The translations under genes were made by a program, and so were the position numbers. The notes under the pieces are model-generated. The model saw only the letters and a program-made list of their open reading frames with translations, did no database searches and was not told where the DNA came from. Shown here in pieces: positions 15,505-24,500 of a DNA stretch of 63,625 bases. The stretch is taken from the NCBI GenBank assembly GCA_016213135.1, contig JACRBQ010000062.1:1-63625 (forward strand). Direction: 5' to 3'. The first letter of the stretch is position 1; each line of letters starts with the position of its first letter. This stretch comes from Chloroflexota bacterium. GTDB taxonomy: Bacteria; Chloroflexota; Anaerolineae; Anaerolineales; VGOW01.

Positions 15505-17271
15505 ATGACTTACACCGTTTCTCGTTGGAAACTCGACGCTCTCATCCCCTCTGCCGACATGGCGGATGTAGAAGGGGCTATCAAGACATTCGTTCGCCGG
15601 GTCAAAAAGATCGAAGGCTGGCGAAAGAAGCTCAAGGCTTCCATAACAGTCAAGGACTTCTCGGCGCTGTTGAAGGATTACGAGGCCATGCAAGCCGATG
15701 GCATGAAGCTGTATTCGTTTGCCGCCCTGCGATTCAACGCCGATACACAGGACCAGCAGGCGCTCGCTTTGATGGGGCAGGTTGAGCAGCTGATAGCCGA
15801 ATCGCAAAACCGCACGCTGTTCTTTTCGCTGTGGTGGAAGGCGCTGGACGACAAGAATGCCGCCCGCCTGATGAAGCAGTCCGGCGATTTGCGCTACTGG
15901 CTGGAGAGTATGCGCCTCTTCAAACCGCACACGTTGTCCGAAGCGGAAGAGAAGGTGATCAACATCAAAAACGTCAACGGCCCCGGCGCCATCCAGACGT
16001 TGTACGAGATGATCACCAACAAGCTCACCTATACGCTGGAAGTGAACGGCGAAAAGAAAAGCCTCACCCGCGATTCGTTGATGGTGCACGCCAGGAGCAG
16101 CGACCCGGCCATGCGTGAGGCGGCCTATCGCGAACTGTACCGCGTTTACGGCGAGCACGGCCCGCTGCTGGCGCAGGTCTATGCCAGCCTGATGCGCGAC
16201 TGGCGCAGCGAGAACGTGACTCTGCGCAAATTCAAAACCCCCATTGCCGCGCGTAATCTGATCAACGACATTCCCAATCCGGTGGTCGAAACCCTGCTGA
16301 AGGTCATCGCCGCCAATGCCGGTGTGTTCCAGCGCTACTTCAAGCTGAAGGCCAAGTGGCTGGGCCTCCCTTCGGGAAAACTGCGCCGCTACGACATTTA
16401 TGCGCCCCTGGCCGGGTCGGAGAAAGAGTACGACTACGATGCCGCGGTGCGGATGGTGCTGGACACGTTTACCGAGTTTTCGCCGCGAGTGGGCGAACTG
16501 GCGAAGAAGGTGTTCGACGACGGGCACGTGGACTCGGAAGTGCGCCCCGGCAAACGCACCGGCGCCTTCTGCTGGAGCGCGTTGCCGATGGTATCGCCGT
16601 GGGTGCTGTTGAACTACAACGGCAAGGCCAACGATGTGGCCACCACCGCCCACGAAATGGGCCACGCCATCCACGCCCTGCTGGCCGCCGATCACTCCCC
16701 GCTCACCTTCCAGTCTTCGCTGCCCATGGCCGAAACCGCCTCGGTGTTCTCGGAGATTTTGCTGACGGAGAAATTGTTGGCGCAGGAAACCGACGTTGCC
16801 GTGAAGCGCGATTTGCTGGCCGGGGCCATTGACGATGCCTATGCCACGGTGGGGCGGCAGGGCTTCTTTGCCATGTGGGAGAAGGAAGCGCACGAGCTGG
16901 TGAAGCAGGGCAAGACCGCCGACGAGATAGCCGCGCGGTATCTGGAAACCCTGCACGTGCAATTCGGCGATGCAGTCGAGATCGCCGACGAATTCAAGTG
17001 GGAGTGGGTATCCATCCCGCACTTCTACGGCACGCCGTTTTACGTGTATGCCTATTCGTTCGGGCAGTTGCTGGTGCTGTCGCTCTACCAGATGTTCAAG
17101 CGCGAGGGCGAGTCGTTCAAGCCCAAATACCTCAAGATACTATCGTACGGCGGCTCGGAAGCCCCGGCGCGCATTCTCAAGGAAGCGGGCATTAACATCG
17201 CCTCGGCCAAATTCTGGCAGGGCGGCTTCGACGTGATCAGCGGGATGATTGACGAGTTGGAGAGAATGTAG
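15505..17271 (+). CDS. pepF: M3-family oligoendopeptidase (PepF type)
   Basis: 588 residues from the ATG at 15505, which is preceded by AAAGGA at a proper distance; an ATG-like start five codons earlier is less likely. The zinc site is intact: TTAHEMGHAIHALLA gives HEMGH, and the distal Glu lies in SVFSEILLTEKLL. It cleaves short peptides in the cytoplasm with one Zn ion. Overall length and the final YGGSEAPARILKEAGINIAS segment match the pepF clade of M3B. The htpG gene ends two bases beyond on the opposite strand, so the two are convergent with no room for a separate terminator. Confidence 0.93.
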   Translation: MTYTVSRWKLDALIPSADMADVEGAIKTFVRRVKKIEGWRKKLKASITVKDFSALLKDYEAMQADGMKLYSFAALRFNADTQDQQALALMGQVEQLIAESQNRTLFFSLWWKALDDKNAARLMKQSGDLRYWLESMRLFKPHTLSEAEEKVINIKNVNGPGAIQTLYEMITNKLTYTLEVNGEKKSLTRDSLMVHARSSDPAMREAAYRELYRVYGEHGPLLAQVYASLMRDWRSENVTLRKFKTPIAARNLINDIPNPVVETLLKVIAANAGVFQRYFKLKAKWLGLPSGKLRRYDIYAPLAGSEKEYDYDAAVRMVLDTFTEFSPRVGELAKKVFDDGHVDSEVRPGKRTGAFCWSALPMVSPWVLLNYNGKANDVATTAHEMGHAIHALLAADHSPLTFQSSLPMAETASVFSEILLTEKLLAQETDVAVKRDLLAGAIDDAYATVGRQGFFAMWEKEAHELVKQGKTADEIAARYLETLHVQFGDAVEIADEFKWEWVSIPHFYGTPFYVYAYSFGQLLVLSLYQMFKREGESFKPKYLKILSYGGSEAPARILKEAGINIASAKFWQGGFDVISGMIDELERM

Positions 17272-17273
17272 AT

Positions 17274-19136
17274 CTACTTCCTTACCGCCGCTTCCATCAA
17301 CTGCTGGATTCGCGGCAGCATCTCCGCCGGGTTGGGGTGCAGGCCCTCGATGAGCAGGGCGTTTTCGTAGAGCTGGTCAACGCAGGCGGATACGATCGGC
17401 TCGGAGTCGTTGGCGCCCACCAGTTCGGCCAGGCGGCGGATGAGGGGGTGGCGCCGATTCAATTCCATCACCCGCTTGGGCAGGTCGTAAGGCTGATTGA
17501 GCAGGCGCCTGATGCGCGCCATATCCTGCGCCGGGCCGCCGCCGTTGGGGACCACCAGCCGCGCCGGGCTGTCCACCAGCCGCTCCGAAGCCCGCACCTC
17601 CACCACCTTGTCGCCCAACTGCGCTTTCACTTTGGCAATCAACCCCTCAAATTCCCCGGCAGGGAGGTCTTCGGCCTCGGACGCGGGCTGGTCGTCTTTG
17701 GGTAAGTCCAGTGTGGCGTCATCCACGCTTTGCAGTTTGAAGCCCTCATACTCGGTCAGCCCGTTCAGCAAAAAGTGGTCGATGGGGTCGGTGAGGTAGA
17801 GCACTTCCATGTTGTGCCCGCGGAAGTAATCGAGGTGCGGGCTGATGGCCGCGGACTGGAGGCTATCGGCGAGCAGGTAGTAAATGGATTTTTGCGCGGG
17901 CTGGACGCGGCCAATGTAATCGTTCAGCGAGGCCCATTCGCCGTCGGCGGTTTTGGAAGAGTGGAAACGCAGGATGGGATAGAGCTTCTCGCGGCCCGCG
18001 GGATCCAGCGCCACGCCTTCTTTGATGAACGGCCCGAACTCCGACCAGAACCGGGCGTACTTGTCTTTGTCGTCGGCGGCCAGCTTTTTCAATTCGTCAA
18101 GCAGCTTGTGCGCCAGCGCGGTTTTGATGCGCTCCATCACCTTGCTGGATTGCACCGCCTCGCGCGAAACACTGAGCGGCAGGTCTTCCGAATCCACCAC
18201 GCCCTGCACAAAGCGGAAGTGGTTGGGCAGCAGGTCTTTGCAATAATCCTGAATGAGCACCTTGCGCGAATAGAGCTTCAGCCCGTCTTCGCGCCGGGTG
18301 GCCACCACGCCGCGCTCGGCCTTGGCCGGAACGTAGAGCAGGGCATGGATTTGCACCGGGGCGTCGGTGTTGAGGTGAACGCGCAACAGGGGTTGCTCGA
18401 ACTCCAGCGTCAACTGGCGATAAAAGTCGTTGGCTTGCTCATCCGTCACCGAGGCCGGCGATTGCCGCCACAGCGCCGTTTGCCGGTTGATCGCCCGATC
18501 CTTCAAATAGATTGGGAAGGCCACAAAGTCGGAGTGTTTGTGGATCACCTCCTCCAGCCGCCAGTCTTTGGCGTATTCCGAGGCGTCTTCTTTCAGCCTG
18601 ACGACAATGGTCGTGCCCCGGTCGGCCTTGTCGGCAGGGACCAGGGTGTAGCTGTCGCCGCCGCTGGTGGTCCACGTCCAGGCCGTGGCCTCGGGCCGGT
18701 GCGAGCGCGACGTGACGCGCACTTCGTCGGCCACCATCAGCACCGAATAGAAGCCCACGCCAAACCGCCCGATGACGTCGCCGGGTTTTGCGCCCTCTTT
18801 GAGCGACTGCAGAAACGCCGCCGCTCCCGAGTGGGCAATGGTCCCCAGATTCTCCACCAACTCGTCGCGCGTCATGCCAATCCCAGTGTCGGCAATGGTG
18901 AACGTCCTGCCGTCCTCGGAGCCGGTGATCATGATCTTCAACTCGGCGTCCGGGTCGAGCATGTCGCGGTTGGTGAGCATCTCGAACTGCACGCGGTTGA
19001 GCGCGTCGGAGGCGTTGGAGATCAACTCGCGCAGAAAGATTTCGCGCTCGGTGTACAGCGAATGGGCCAGAATATCGAGCAGTTGCCGCACTTCGGCGCG
19101 GAACTCAAGTTTATCGGCAGGGGTGTCAGTGCTCAT
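17274..19136 (-). CDS. htpG: Molecular chaperone HtpG (Hsp90)
   Basis: 620 residues. The GHKL ATPase domain has LRELISNASDALNRVQFE, the ATP-lid segments IADTGIGMTRDELVENLGTIA and GRFGVGFYSVLMVAD, then the middle domain with the catalytic Arg segment DLPLSVSREAVQ, and a C-terminal dimerisation domain ending NPAEMLPRIQQLMEAAVRK. ATP-driven conformational cycling helps fold client proteins in the cytoplasm. The start is placed at the ATG at 19136, eight bases after GGAG; a TTG two codons earlier is too close to that site. Transcribed convergently with pepF. Confidence 0.96.
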   Translation of the reverse strand: MSTDTPADKLEFRAEVRQLLDILAHSLYTEREIFLRELISNASDALNRVQFEMLTNRDMLDPDAELKIMITGSEDGRTFTIADTGIGMTRDELVENLGTIAHSGAAAFLQSLKEGAKPGDVIGRFGVGFYSVLMVADEVRVTSRSHRPEATAWTWTTSGGDSYTLVPADKADRGTTIVVRLKEDASEYAKDWRLEEVIHKHSDFVAFPIYLKDRAINRQTALWRQSPASVTDEQANDFYRQLTLEFEQPLLRVHLNTDAPVQIHALLYVPAKAERGVVATRREDGLKLYSRKVLIQDYCKDLLPNHFRFVQGVVDSEDLPLSVSREAVQSSKVMERIKTALAHKLLDELKKLAADDKDKYARFWSEFGPFIKEGVALDPAGREKLYPILRFHSSKTADGEWASLNDYIGRVQPAQKSIYYLLADSLQSAAISPHLDYFRGHNMEVLYLTDPIDHFLLNGLTEYEGFKLQSVDDATLDLPKDDQPASEAEDLPAGEFEGLIAKVKAQLGDKVVEVRASERLVDSPARLVVPNGGGPAQDMARIRRLLNQPYDLPKRVMELNRRHPLIRRLAELVGANDSEPIVSACVDQLYENALLIEGLHPNPAEMLPRIQQLMEAAVRK

Positions 19137-19174
19137 AGGCAAGTCTCCCGGAAAAGTGGTTTCGACACACCACT

Positions 19175-19921
19175 TTATCGAAGGTCTGTTAGATGAATGC
19201 TAGCGGCCCGGCCTTCGGCGGCAAGGCTCCTCAATTCGGCAATAGTGTGGATCACCCGGCAATCGGCGTCGGGGAACACGTGGCGAGGATCGATGAGCAC
19301 CGGAATCAGCCCGGCGCTCTGCGCGCCAACCACGTCGGCGAAGTAGTTGTCGCCCACATATACCGCTTGCTCGGGCAGCACGTCGGCCAATTGCGCCGCC
19401 CGTAGAAAGATGGCCGGGTCCGGCTTCCACGCCCCGGCCTGCCCGGCAGAGAGGGTGAAGTCAAACAGATCGTCGAGGCCATGGGTTTCGGCAATGGGGG
19501 CCAGGTCGTCGGTGCGGTTGGACACCAATCCCACCACCCAGCCGTGCCGTCGCAGGTGCAACAACGTATCGCGCACGTCGGGGGGCACCAGGGCGTCCGG
19601 GGTGAATTCGGCGCGGAACCAGGCATCCATTTGGGCGGCGTGGTCGGCAAGAGGGCCGGTGACGCCCACGGTGGTTAACTGGCGTTCGTTATAGCGCCGC
19701 CAGAAGTGCGCCTCGCCGTGTTGCTCAAGGTCGGCAGTAATCCAGTCGCGGCGCGACCAGTATTCATGCTGCCAGCGCTCCAAACGGCGAGGGGCCGCCT
19801 CGTCAAAGGTGTGGCCCAGCCGGGCGCAGAAATCGAAAAACCGGGTCACTGGCGAGACCCGGTTCACGAGCAGCGTACCGTCGAGGTCGAAGAATATTGC
19901 GCGAGATTCAGTTGAAGGCAT
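19175..19921 (-). CDS. HAD-superfamily hydrolase (phosphatase type)
   Basis: 248 residues with all four HAD motifs: FFDLDGTLLV (motif I, nucleophile Asp near residue 11), LVSNRTDD (motif II), GAWKPDPAIF with the motif III Lys, and VYVGDNYFADVVGA (motif IV). The cap between motifs I and II is helical, as in YjjG/phosphoglycolate-like HADs, so it is probably a small phosphometabolite or nucleotide phosphatase. The substrate cannot be read from sequence. It follows the AP2-domain gene on the same strand at about 50 bases and precedes htpG. Confidence 0.88.
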   Translation of the reverse strand: MPSTESRAIFFDLDGTLLVNRVSPVTRFFDFCARLGHTFDEAAPRRLERWQHEYWSRRDWITADLEQHGEAHFWRRYNERQLTTVGVTGPLADHAAQMDAWFRAEFTPDALVPPDVRDTLLHLRRHGWVVGLVSNRTDDLAPIAETHGLDDLFDFTLSAGQAGAWKPDPAIFLRAAQLADVLPEQAVYVGDNYFADVVGAQSAGLIPVLIDPRHVFPDADCRVIHTIAELRSLAAEGRAASIHLTDLR

Positions 19922-19971
19922 GGGGCCGATTATATCAACCCCAGCGCGCCGCGTGCCGGGCCGCTCGCAGG

Positions 19972-20463
19972 CTACGGGGTCGACTGGCGGGCGCTCTTGC
20001 GGCGCTTCCGCTTGACGGGTTTGGGAGGCAGCACGCGGCCGTAAATTTCGAGCTCTTTTTCTTGTCGAATTTCAATGGCGCGCCGCAGGGCTTCCTTTTC
20101 GCCATATTTGTCAATGGACACGGAAGTCCGCATCGGCTTGCCCGGCTCGGGACTCCACGACACCTGATACGCCCGGTATCCGGCGGCGGTGCGGGTAATC
20201 CGCTGGACGCCCCGGATGCCGCTGTGGTTGCGCCCGGTAATGGAGGCCACCACGCGCTCGGTGCGCGGCTTGCCGATTTGCTTCTCCAACTGGTCGCGGT
20301 ATTCCACCGCCGCCTGCAGAGACTCTTTCCGGCTGTCGTAGTGACTGTCGCTGAAGAACTTGGCGTAGATCTGGCCATTGTACTTCACGCGTACATACCA
20401 GCCGTGAGCCCCCTTCTTTGGGCTGTCGAGACGAGATATGCTTTTGTATCCACTGTCTGCCAT
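19972..20463 (-). CDS. Free-standing AP2-domain protein with two repeats
   Basis: 163 residues from the ATG at 20463, which has AGGAG seven bases upstream; an earlier ATG adds five residues. Two AP2/ERF-like units are seen: SRLDSPKKGAHGWYVRVKY with a following KESLQAAVEYRDQLE helix (residues about 8-60), and SGIRGVQRITRTAAGYRAYQ with KEALRRAIEIRQEKELEIYG (about 80-145). The C-terminus is very basic (PPKPVKRKRRKSARQ). AP2 domains bind DNA, and in bacteria often occur in HNH homing endonucleases; here no nuclease motif is present. It is probably a small DNA-binding protein. Confidence 0.72.
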   Translation of the reverse strand: MADSGYKSISRLDSPKKGAHGWYVRVKYNGQIYAKFFSDSHYDSRKESLQAAVEYRDQLEKQIGKPRTERVVASITGRNHSGIRGVQRITRTAAGYRAYQVSWSPEPGKPMRTSVSIDKYGEKEALRRAIEIRQEKELEIYGRVLPPKPVKRKRRKSARQSTP

Positions 20464-20543
20464 AGCACGCTCCTGCAAGAAGAATAGGTTGGCGCCCTCA
20501 GGCGCTTGTCGGATAATGCACCGCTATTGTATAACTTTTCACG

Positions 20544-21512
20544 CTACTTGGCTAGCATTTTCCCCATCCGATAATAGTCCAGATTCGCGCCTCTCTGGCG
20601 GGACGTGACCTCGGCTAAAGGCACCAGGGCCACCTCGCGCCCGGTTTGGGCGACCATTTGGCCCATGGCCCCTTCGCTCAAAGCCTCCACCGCCTTCACG
20701 CCGAACCGGGCCGCCAGCAAGCGGTCGTAAGCGGTGGGCCGCCCGCCGCGCTGGATGTGCCCCAGAATAGTGACCCGGGTCTGCAGGGCAGCCGCGTTCT
20801 TGTCCAGGTATTCGGCTACTGCCGTGGCATTGAAGCGCGCGCCCTCGGCTACAATCACAATGGCGTGCGTCTTGCCGCGCGCATAGGCTTCGGCAATCGT
20901 CTCGGCCACGTCCTCCAGCGGCGTGTCCACTTCGGGGATCAGCACCATTTCTGCGCCGCCGATGACCCCGGTCATGACAGCCAGATAGCCGCACCGCCGC
21001 CCCATCGTCTCCACCAAAAAAGCTCGTTTGTGTGACGAGGCCGTGTCACGGAGCTTGTCGATAGCTTCGACGATTGTATTCAACGCGGTGTCCACGCCGA
21101 TAGCCATGTTGGTCCCCCAAATATCGTTGTCGATACTGGCTGGAACGCCAATCACCGGAAAGCCGCGCTCGTGCAGGGCCATGGCGGCGCGCATCGAGCC
21201 GTCGCCGCCGATGACGATCACCGCGTCAATGCCGCCGTAGCGCAGATTCTTCAGGCCCTTGTCCTGTCCCTCGGGCGTGTAAAACTCTTTGCAGCGCGCC
21301 GTCTGCAAAATGGTGCCGCCCTGTTGAATAATGCCGCCCACGTCGCGGGCCTGCAAATCCTTGAAGTCGCAGTTCATCACGCCGTCAAACCCCTGGTTGA
21401 TGGCCTTCACCTGCAAATGGCGGGCCATCGCCGTGCGCACCACCGCGCGGATACAGGCGTTCATGCCCGGCGCGTCGCCGCCACTGGTCAATACACCAAT
21501 GCAATTAATCAT
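20544..21512 (-). CDS. pfkA: 6-phosphofructokinase (ATP-dependent type)
   Basis: 322 residues, normal for bacterial PfkA. It phosphorylates fructose 6-phosphate with ATP in glycolysis. Seen are GVLTSGGDAPGMNACIR at the N-terminus, VIGGDGSMRAAMAL (the GGDGS form expected for ATP and not PPi as donor), the catalytic PASIDNDIWGTN, and VETMGRRCGYLAVMTG for fructose 6-phosphate binding. A hairpin GCGCC-CTCA-GGCGC at 20493-20506 lies just downstream and may weaken read-through into the AP2-domain gene. Confidence 0.95.
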   Translation of the reverse strand: MINCIGVLTSGGDAPGMNACIRAVVRTAMARHLQVKAINQGFDGVMNCDFKDLQARDVGGIIQQGGTILQTARCKEFYTPEGQDKGLKNLRYGGIDAVIVIGGDGSMRAAMALHERGFPVIGVPASIDNDIWGTNMAIGVDTALNTIVEAIDKLRDTASSHKRAFLVETMGRRCGYLAVMTGVIGGAEMVLIPEVDTPLEDVAETIAEAYARGKTHAIVIVAEGARFNATAVAEYLDKNAAALQTRVTILGHIQRGGRPTAYDRLLAARFGVKAVEALSEGAMGQMVAQTGREVALVPLAEVTSRQRGANLDYYRMGKMLAK

Positions 21513-21533
21513 GATCCGTCCTTCGATTGTCGG

Positions 21534-24500
21534 TCAGGCGAGGGGATGTACTTCGATCACATCGGGCGTGACGAACTTGTGCAACTGCCGCAGCAATTCA
21601 TCAGAGTAGCGGGTAGCGTCGTTCATAAAGTCCAGCTCGAAACGGCGTCCGTCCGGCTCAAAAACCACCAGCGTAAACCGGTCGTCCCCCGGATGACTCA
21701 CAAAAGATTCATACACTCGCTGGATCCGGCGCTTGTCCACGTCCCGGTCACCGGTCGGGCGTAATGTTACCACGATGCGCCGCGGCGGCTCATTGGTCAA
21801 AGTGGACAATTTATCGGGCAGCGGGGTTTTCGCGAATGGCACAACCGTCGGGGGCGTGGCGCCGGGCGGCGCGAATCGGGAGCGCGCGAGCGCCGGACGG
21901 TCTTCCCAGATCATCACCGCGGATTCGTCCGCATGCCGGCCGTTGCCGTTGCCCGGCCCGCTCGCTACATGGGCGCTTGCCGTCACCGGCACCGGGGCCG
22001 CCACCGGGGACGAGGTTTCCCCTCCACCGACGCCGTTTCCCGGCGAAGCCGAGTCTTCGGGAGTGGAGTCCGCTTCGTCCTCCGGATCGAAAGCTTGCCC
22101 GGCGAAGGGGTCATCATCCACCGCGAGAGGGGCCGCGGTGTAAGCGGGCGCGGGCGGGGCCGAGACGCGCGGTGCCGGGCGGCTGGCCGGGGCCGAGGGC
22201 GCGGGCCGTTGGCGCGCGGGCACGGGCGTGTGGCCGGCGGCCACCGTCACTTTAAAATCGCGGGTGATGGCGTCCACCAGAATTTTCGCGTTCTGGCCTT
22301 TGGCGTCCACCTTGCCGGTGATTAGCACGATCTGATCCACTTCGAGCCAGTGGCCCACTTCTTTCCAGGTGCTGGGGAAGATCACCAGATCGAGGGAGCC
22401 TTGCAGGTCTTCGAGCGTGGCAAAGGCCATGGCCTTCTGGCTTTTGGCCGAGATGTGCGGGCGGATGTGGGTGATTTGCCCGGCGACCGTCACCGGCTTG
22501 CCGTGCAGGTCCTCGCTCAGTTCGCCGCTGTAGTGGGTGATGAGCGACTGCAGTTCATCCATGCGTTCCAGCAGCGGGTGATCGGAAACGTATACGCCCA
22601 TCAATTCTTTTTCCCAAGTGCGCATGTCTTTGAGCGGCGGGTCGGCGACGGCTTTGGGCAGGGCCACGGCCAGGGTTGTGCTCCCGCCGCCCGGCCCGCC
22701 GAACAGGTCAAGCTGCCCGGCCTCGGCGGCGCGGTGAGTGGAGGTGCTGGCAGCCACAATGGAATCCACCCCGGCCAGCAGTTGCGCCCGTTTGCCCAGC
22801 GATTCGAGCGCGCCCACTTTGACGAGACATTCCAGCGCGCGTTTGCCCACCAACCGCAAATCCACGCGCTGGCAAAAATCGTCCAGCGATTTGAACGGCC
22901 CGCCGGCGGCGCGCGCGCGCATGATTTCGGTGGCCGGGGCGGCGCCCACGTTTTTCACTGCGCCCAGCCCAAAGCGAATGGCCGACTTTTGCCCCGGCTG
23001 ATCTTGAATAGTGAAATCCAGCCCGCTGTAATTCACGTCCGGGGGTTTCACTTCAATGCCCATGTGGCGCGTGTCAGCCACGTACATGGCCACTTTGTCG
23101 GTGTCGCCCTTTTCGGCGGTGAGCAGGGCGGTCATGTATTCCACCGGGTAGTAGGCTTTGAGGAAGGCCGTTTGCGCGCAGATGATGGCGTAGTCGGCCG
23201 CATGCGAGTTGTGGACAATGAAATCGTTGGCGACGAAGTTGTGCGTGTCGGCCACCGTCAGGTCGAACGTCTGCTTCCGGCCCACGGATTCAATCGAAAC
23301 GATCTTGTCCCAATACACATCGCTTTGGGCATACGTCCGCAGGTCGTCCGCGCAGAAAAAGTCAGCCAGCCGGTCAAGGGTGTCGCGGGTAAAGCCCGAC
23401 TTGGTGACGGAGGCCGTCGGATAAAACTCGCGTTGGGCCACGCCGGTCTGCGCGCGCAACTCATCCCACGTCAGGCCGCGCGCGCTCTTCTTGTCGCGGA
23501 TCTGTTGTTTGACTCCCAACGGCACCACGTCGCGCGTGCCGGAAGAAACCGGCTCGATGGCGATGATCCTTTCCAGTTTGGCCCGCCGCCCGTCGCTCAC
23601 GAAGTTGGCCGCTATTTGTTCCGCGAACAAGCGCATGTTGTCGTTGCCGGTGACAAACAACTGATAGCCGGTGCGGCCTCCGCGGTAGGGGAAGGTGACG
23701 CGGCGCAACCGGCTGATGATGCCCGGCCGCAACAAAATATGCTGCAGTTGTCGCGCCATACGCTCGGAAGATGTGGCGTAAAACAGGCTGCGCCCGCGCT
23801 CGTTGATGTGGCCGTCGCCCTCCCACATGCGCGCCACCAGCAAAGCCAGTTGGCGGTTGGTCAACTCAAACGCCTCGGCGGGAATTTCCTTCGTCAGCGC
23901 AGTTTTGCCTCGGATGCCGAGCCGTTCCGCCCATTGCACCACGCCCGCTTCGCGCTCGCGGTCGGCGCGGCGGCTGTAGACCTCGTGCGTTCCGCGGCGG
24001 CTGACGGTGGCGAGAGTGTTGTCAAACCGTTCGAGCGCCGTCACGTAGTCGCGCAGTTGGGCCTCGTCGGTCGTGTAATAGTACAGGCCGTGCGGATGGC
24101 ACAGGTTCCCTTCGGCCAGCAAGTGGCCCAGCACGATCACTTCGTGATCCGGCCACTGGCGGCGGCCCTCCACCGGAATCCGCCGGGGAACGGCCAGTTG
24201 ATCGCCGGGATGCAGATCGCCCAACATACGCCAGCCGTCAAAGGTGTAGAAGGGGTGATTGGCGGTGGCTTCGATCTGCCGCCCCAACTGCGTGGTGAGG
24301 CGGTAAACACGCTTCACGCCGTTGTCCAGCGCATCCGTCACCACGCCCACGCCGAGCCGCAAACGGTCGGTATGAAACGTGACCGTGCGCTCGATGGTGG
24401 CCGCGCCGCGCGCCAGATCGCCCACGCGCACCAGCCGCCCGGTGTCGGCATCCACCACTTCCGCCTCGGCGGGCAAACATTTGTTGAAACCATAGCGCGC

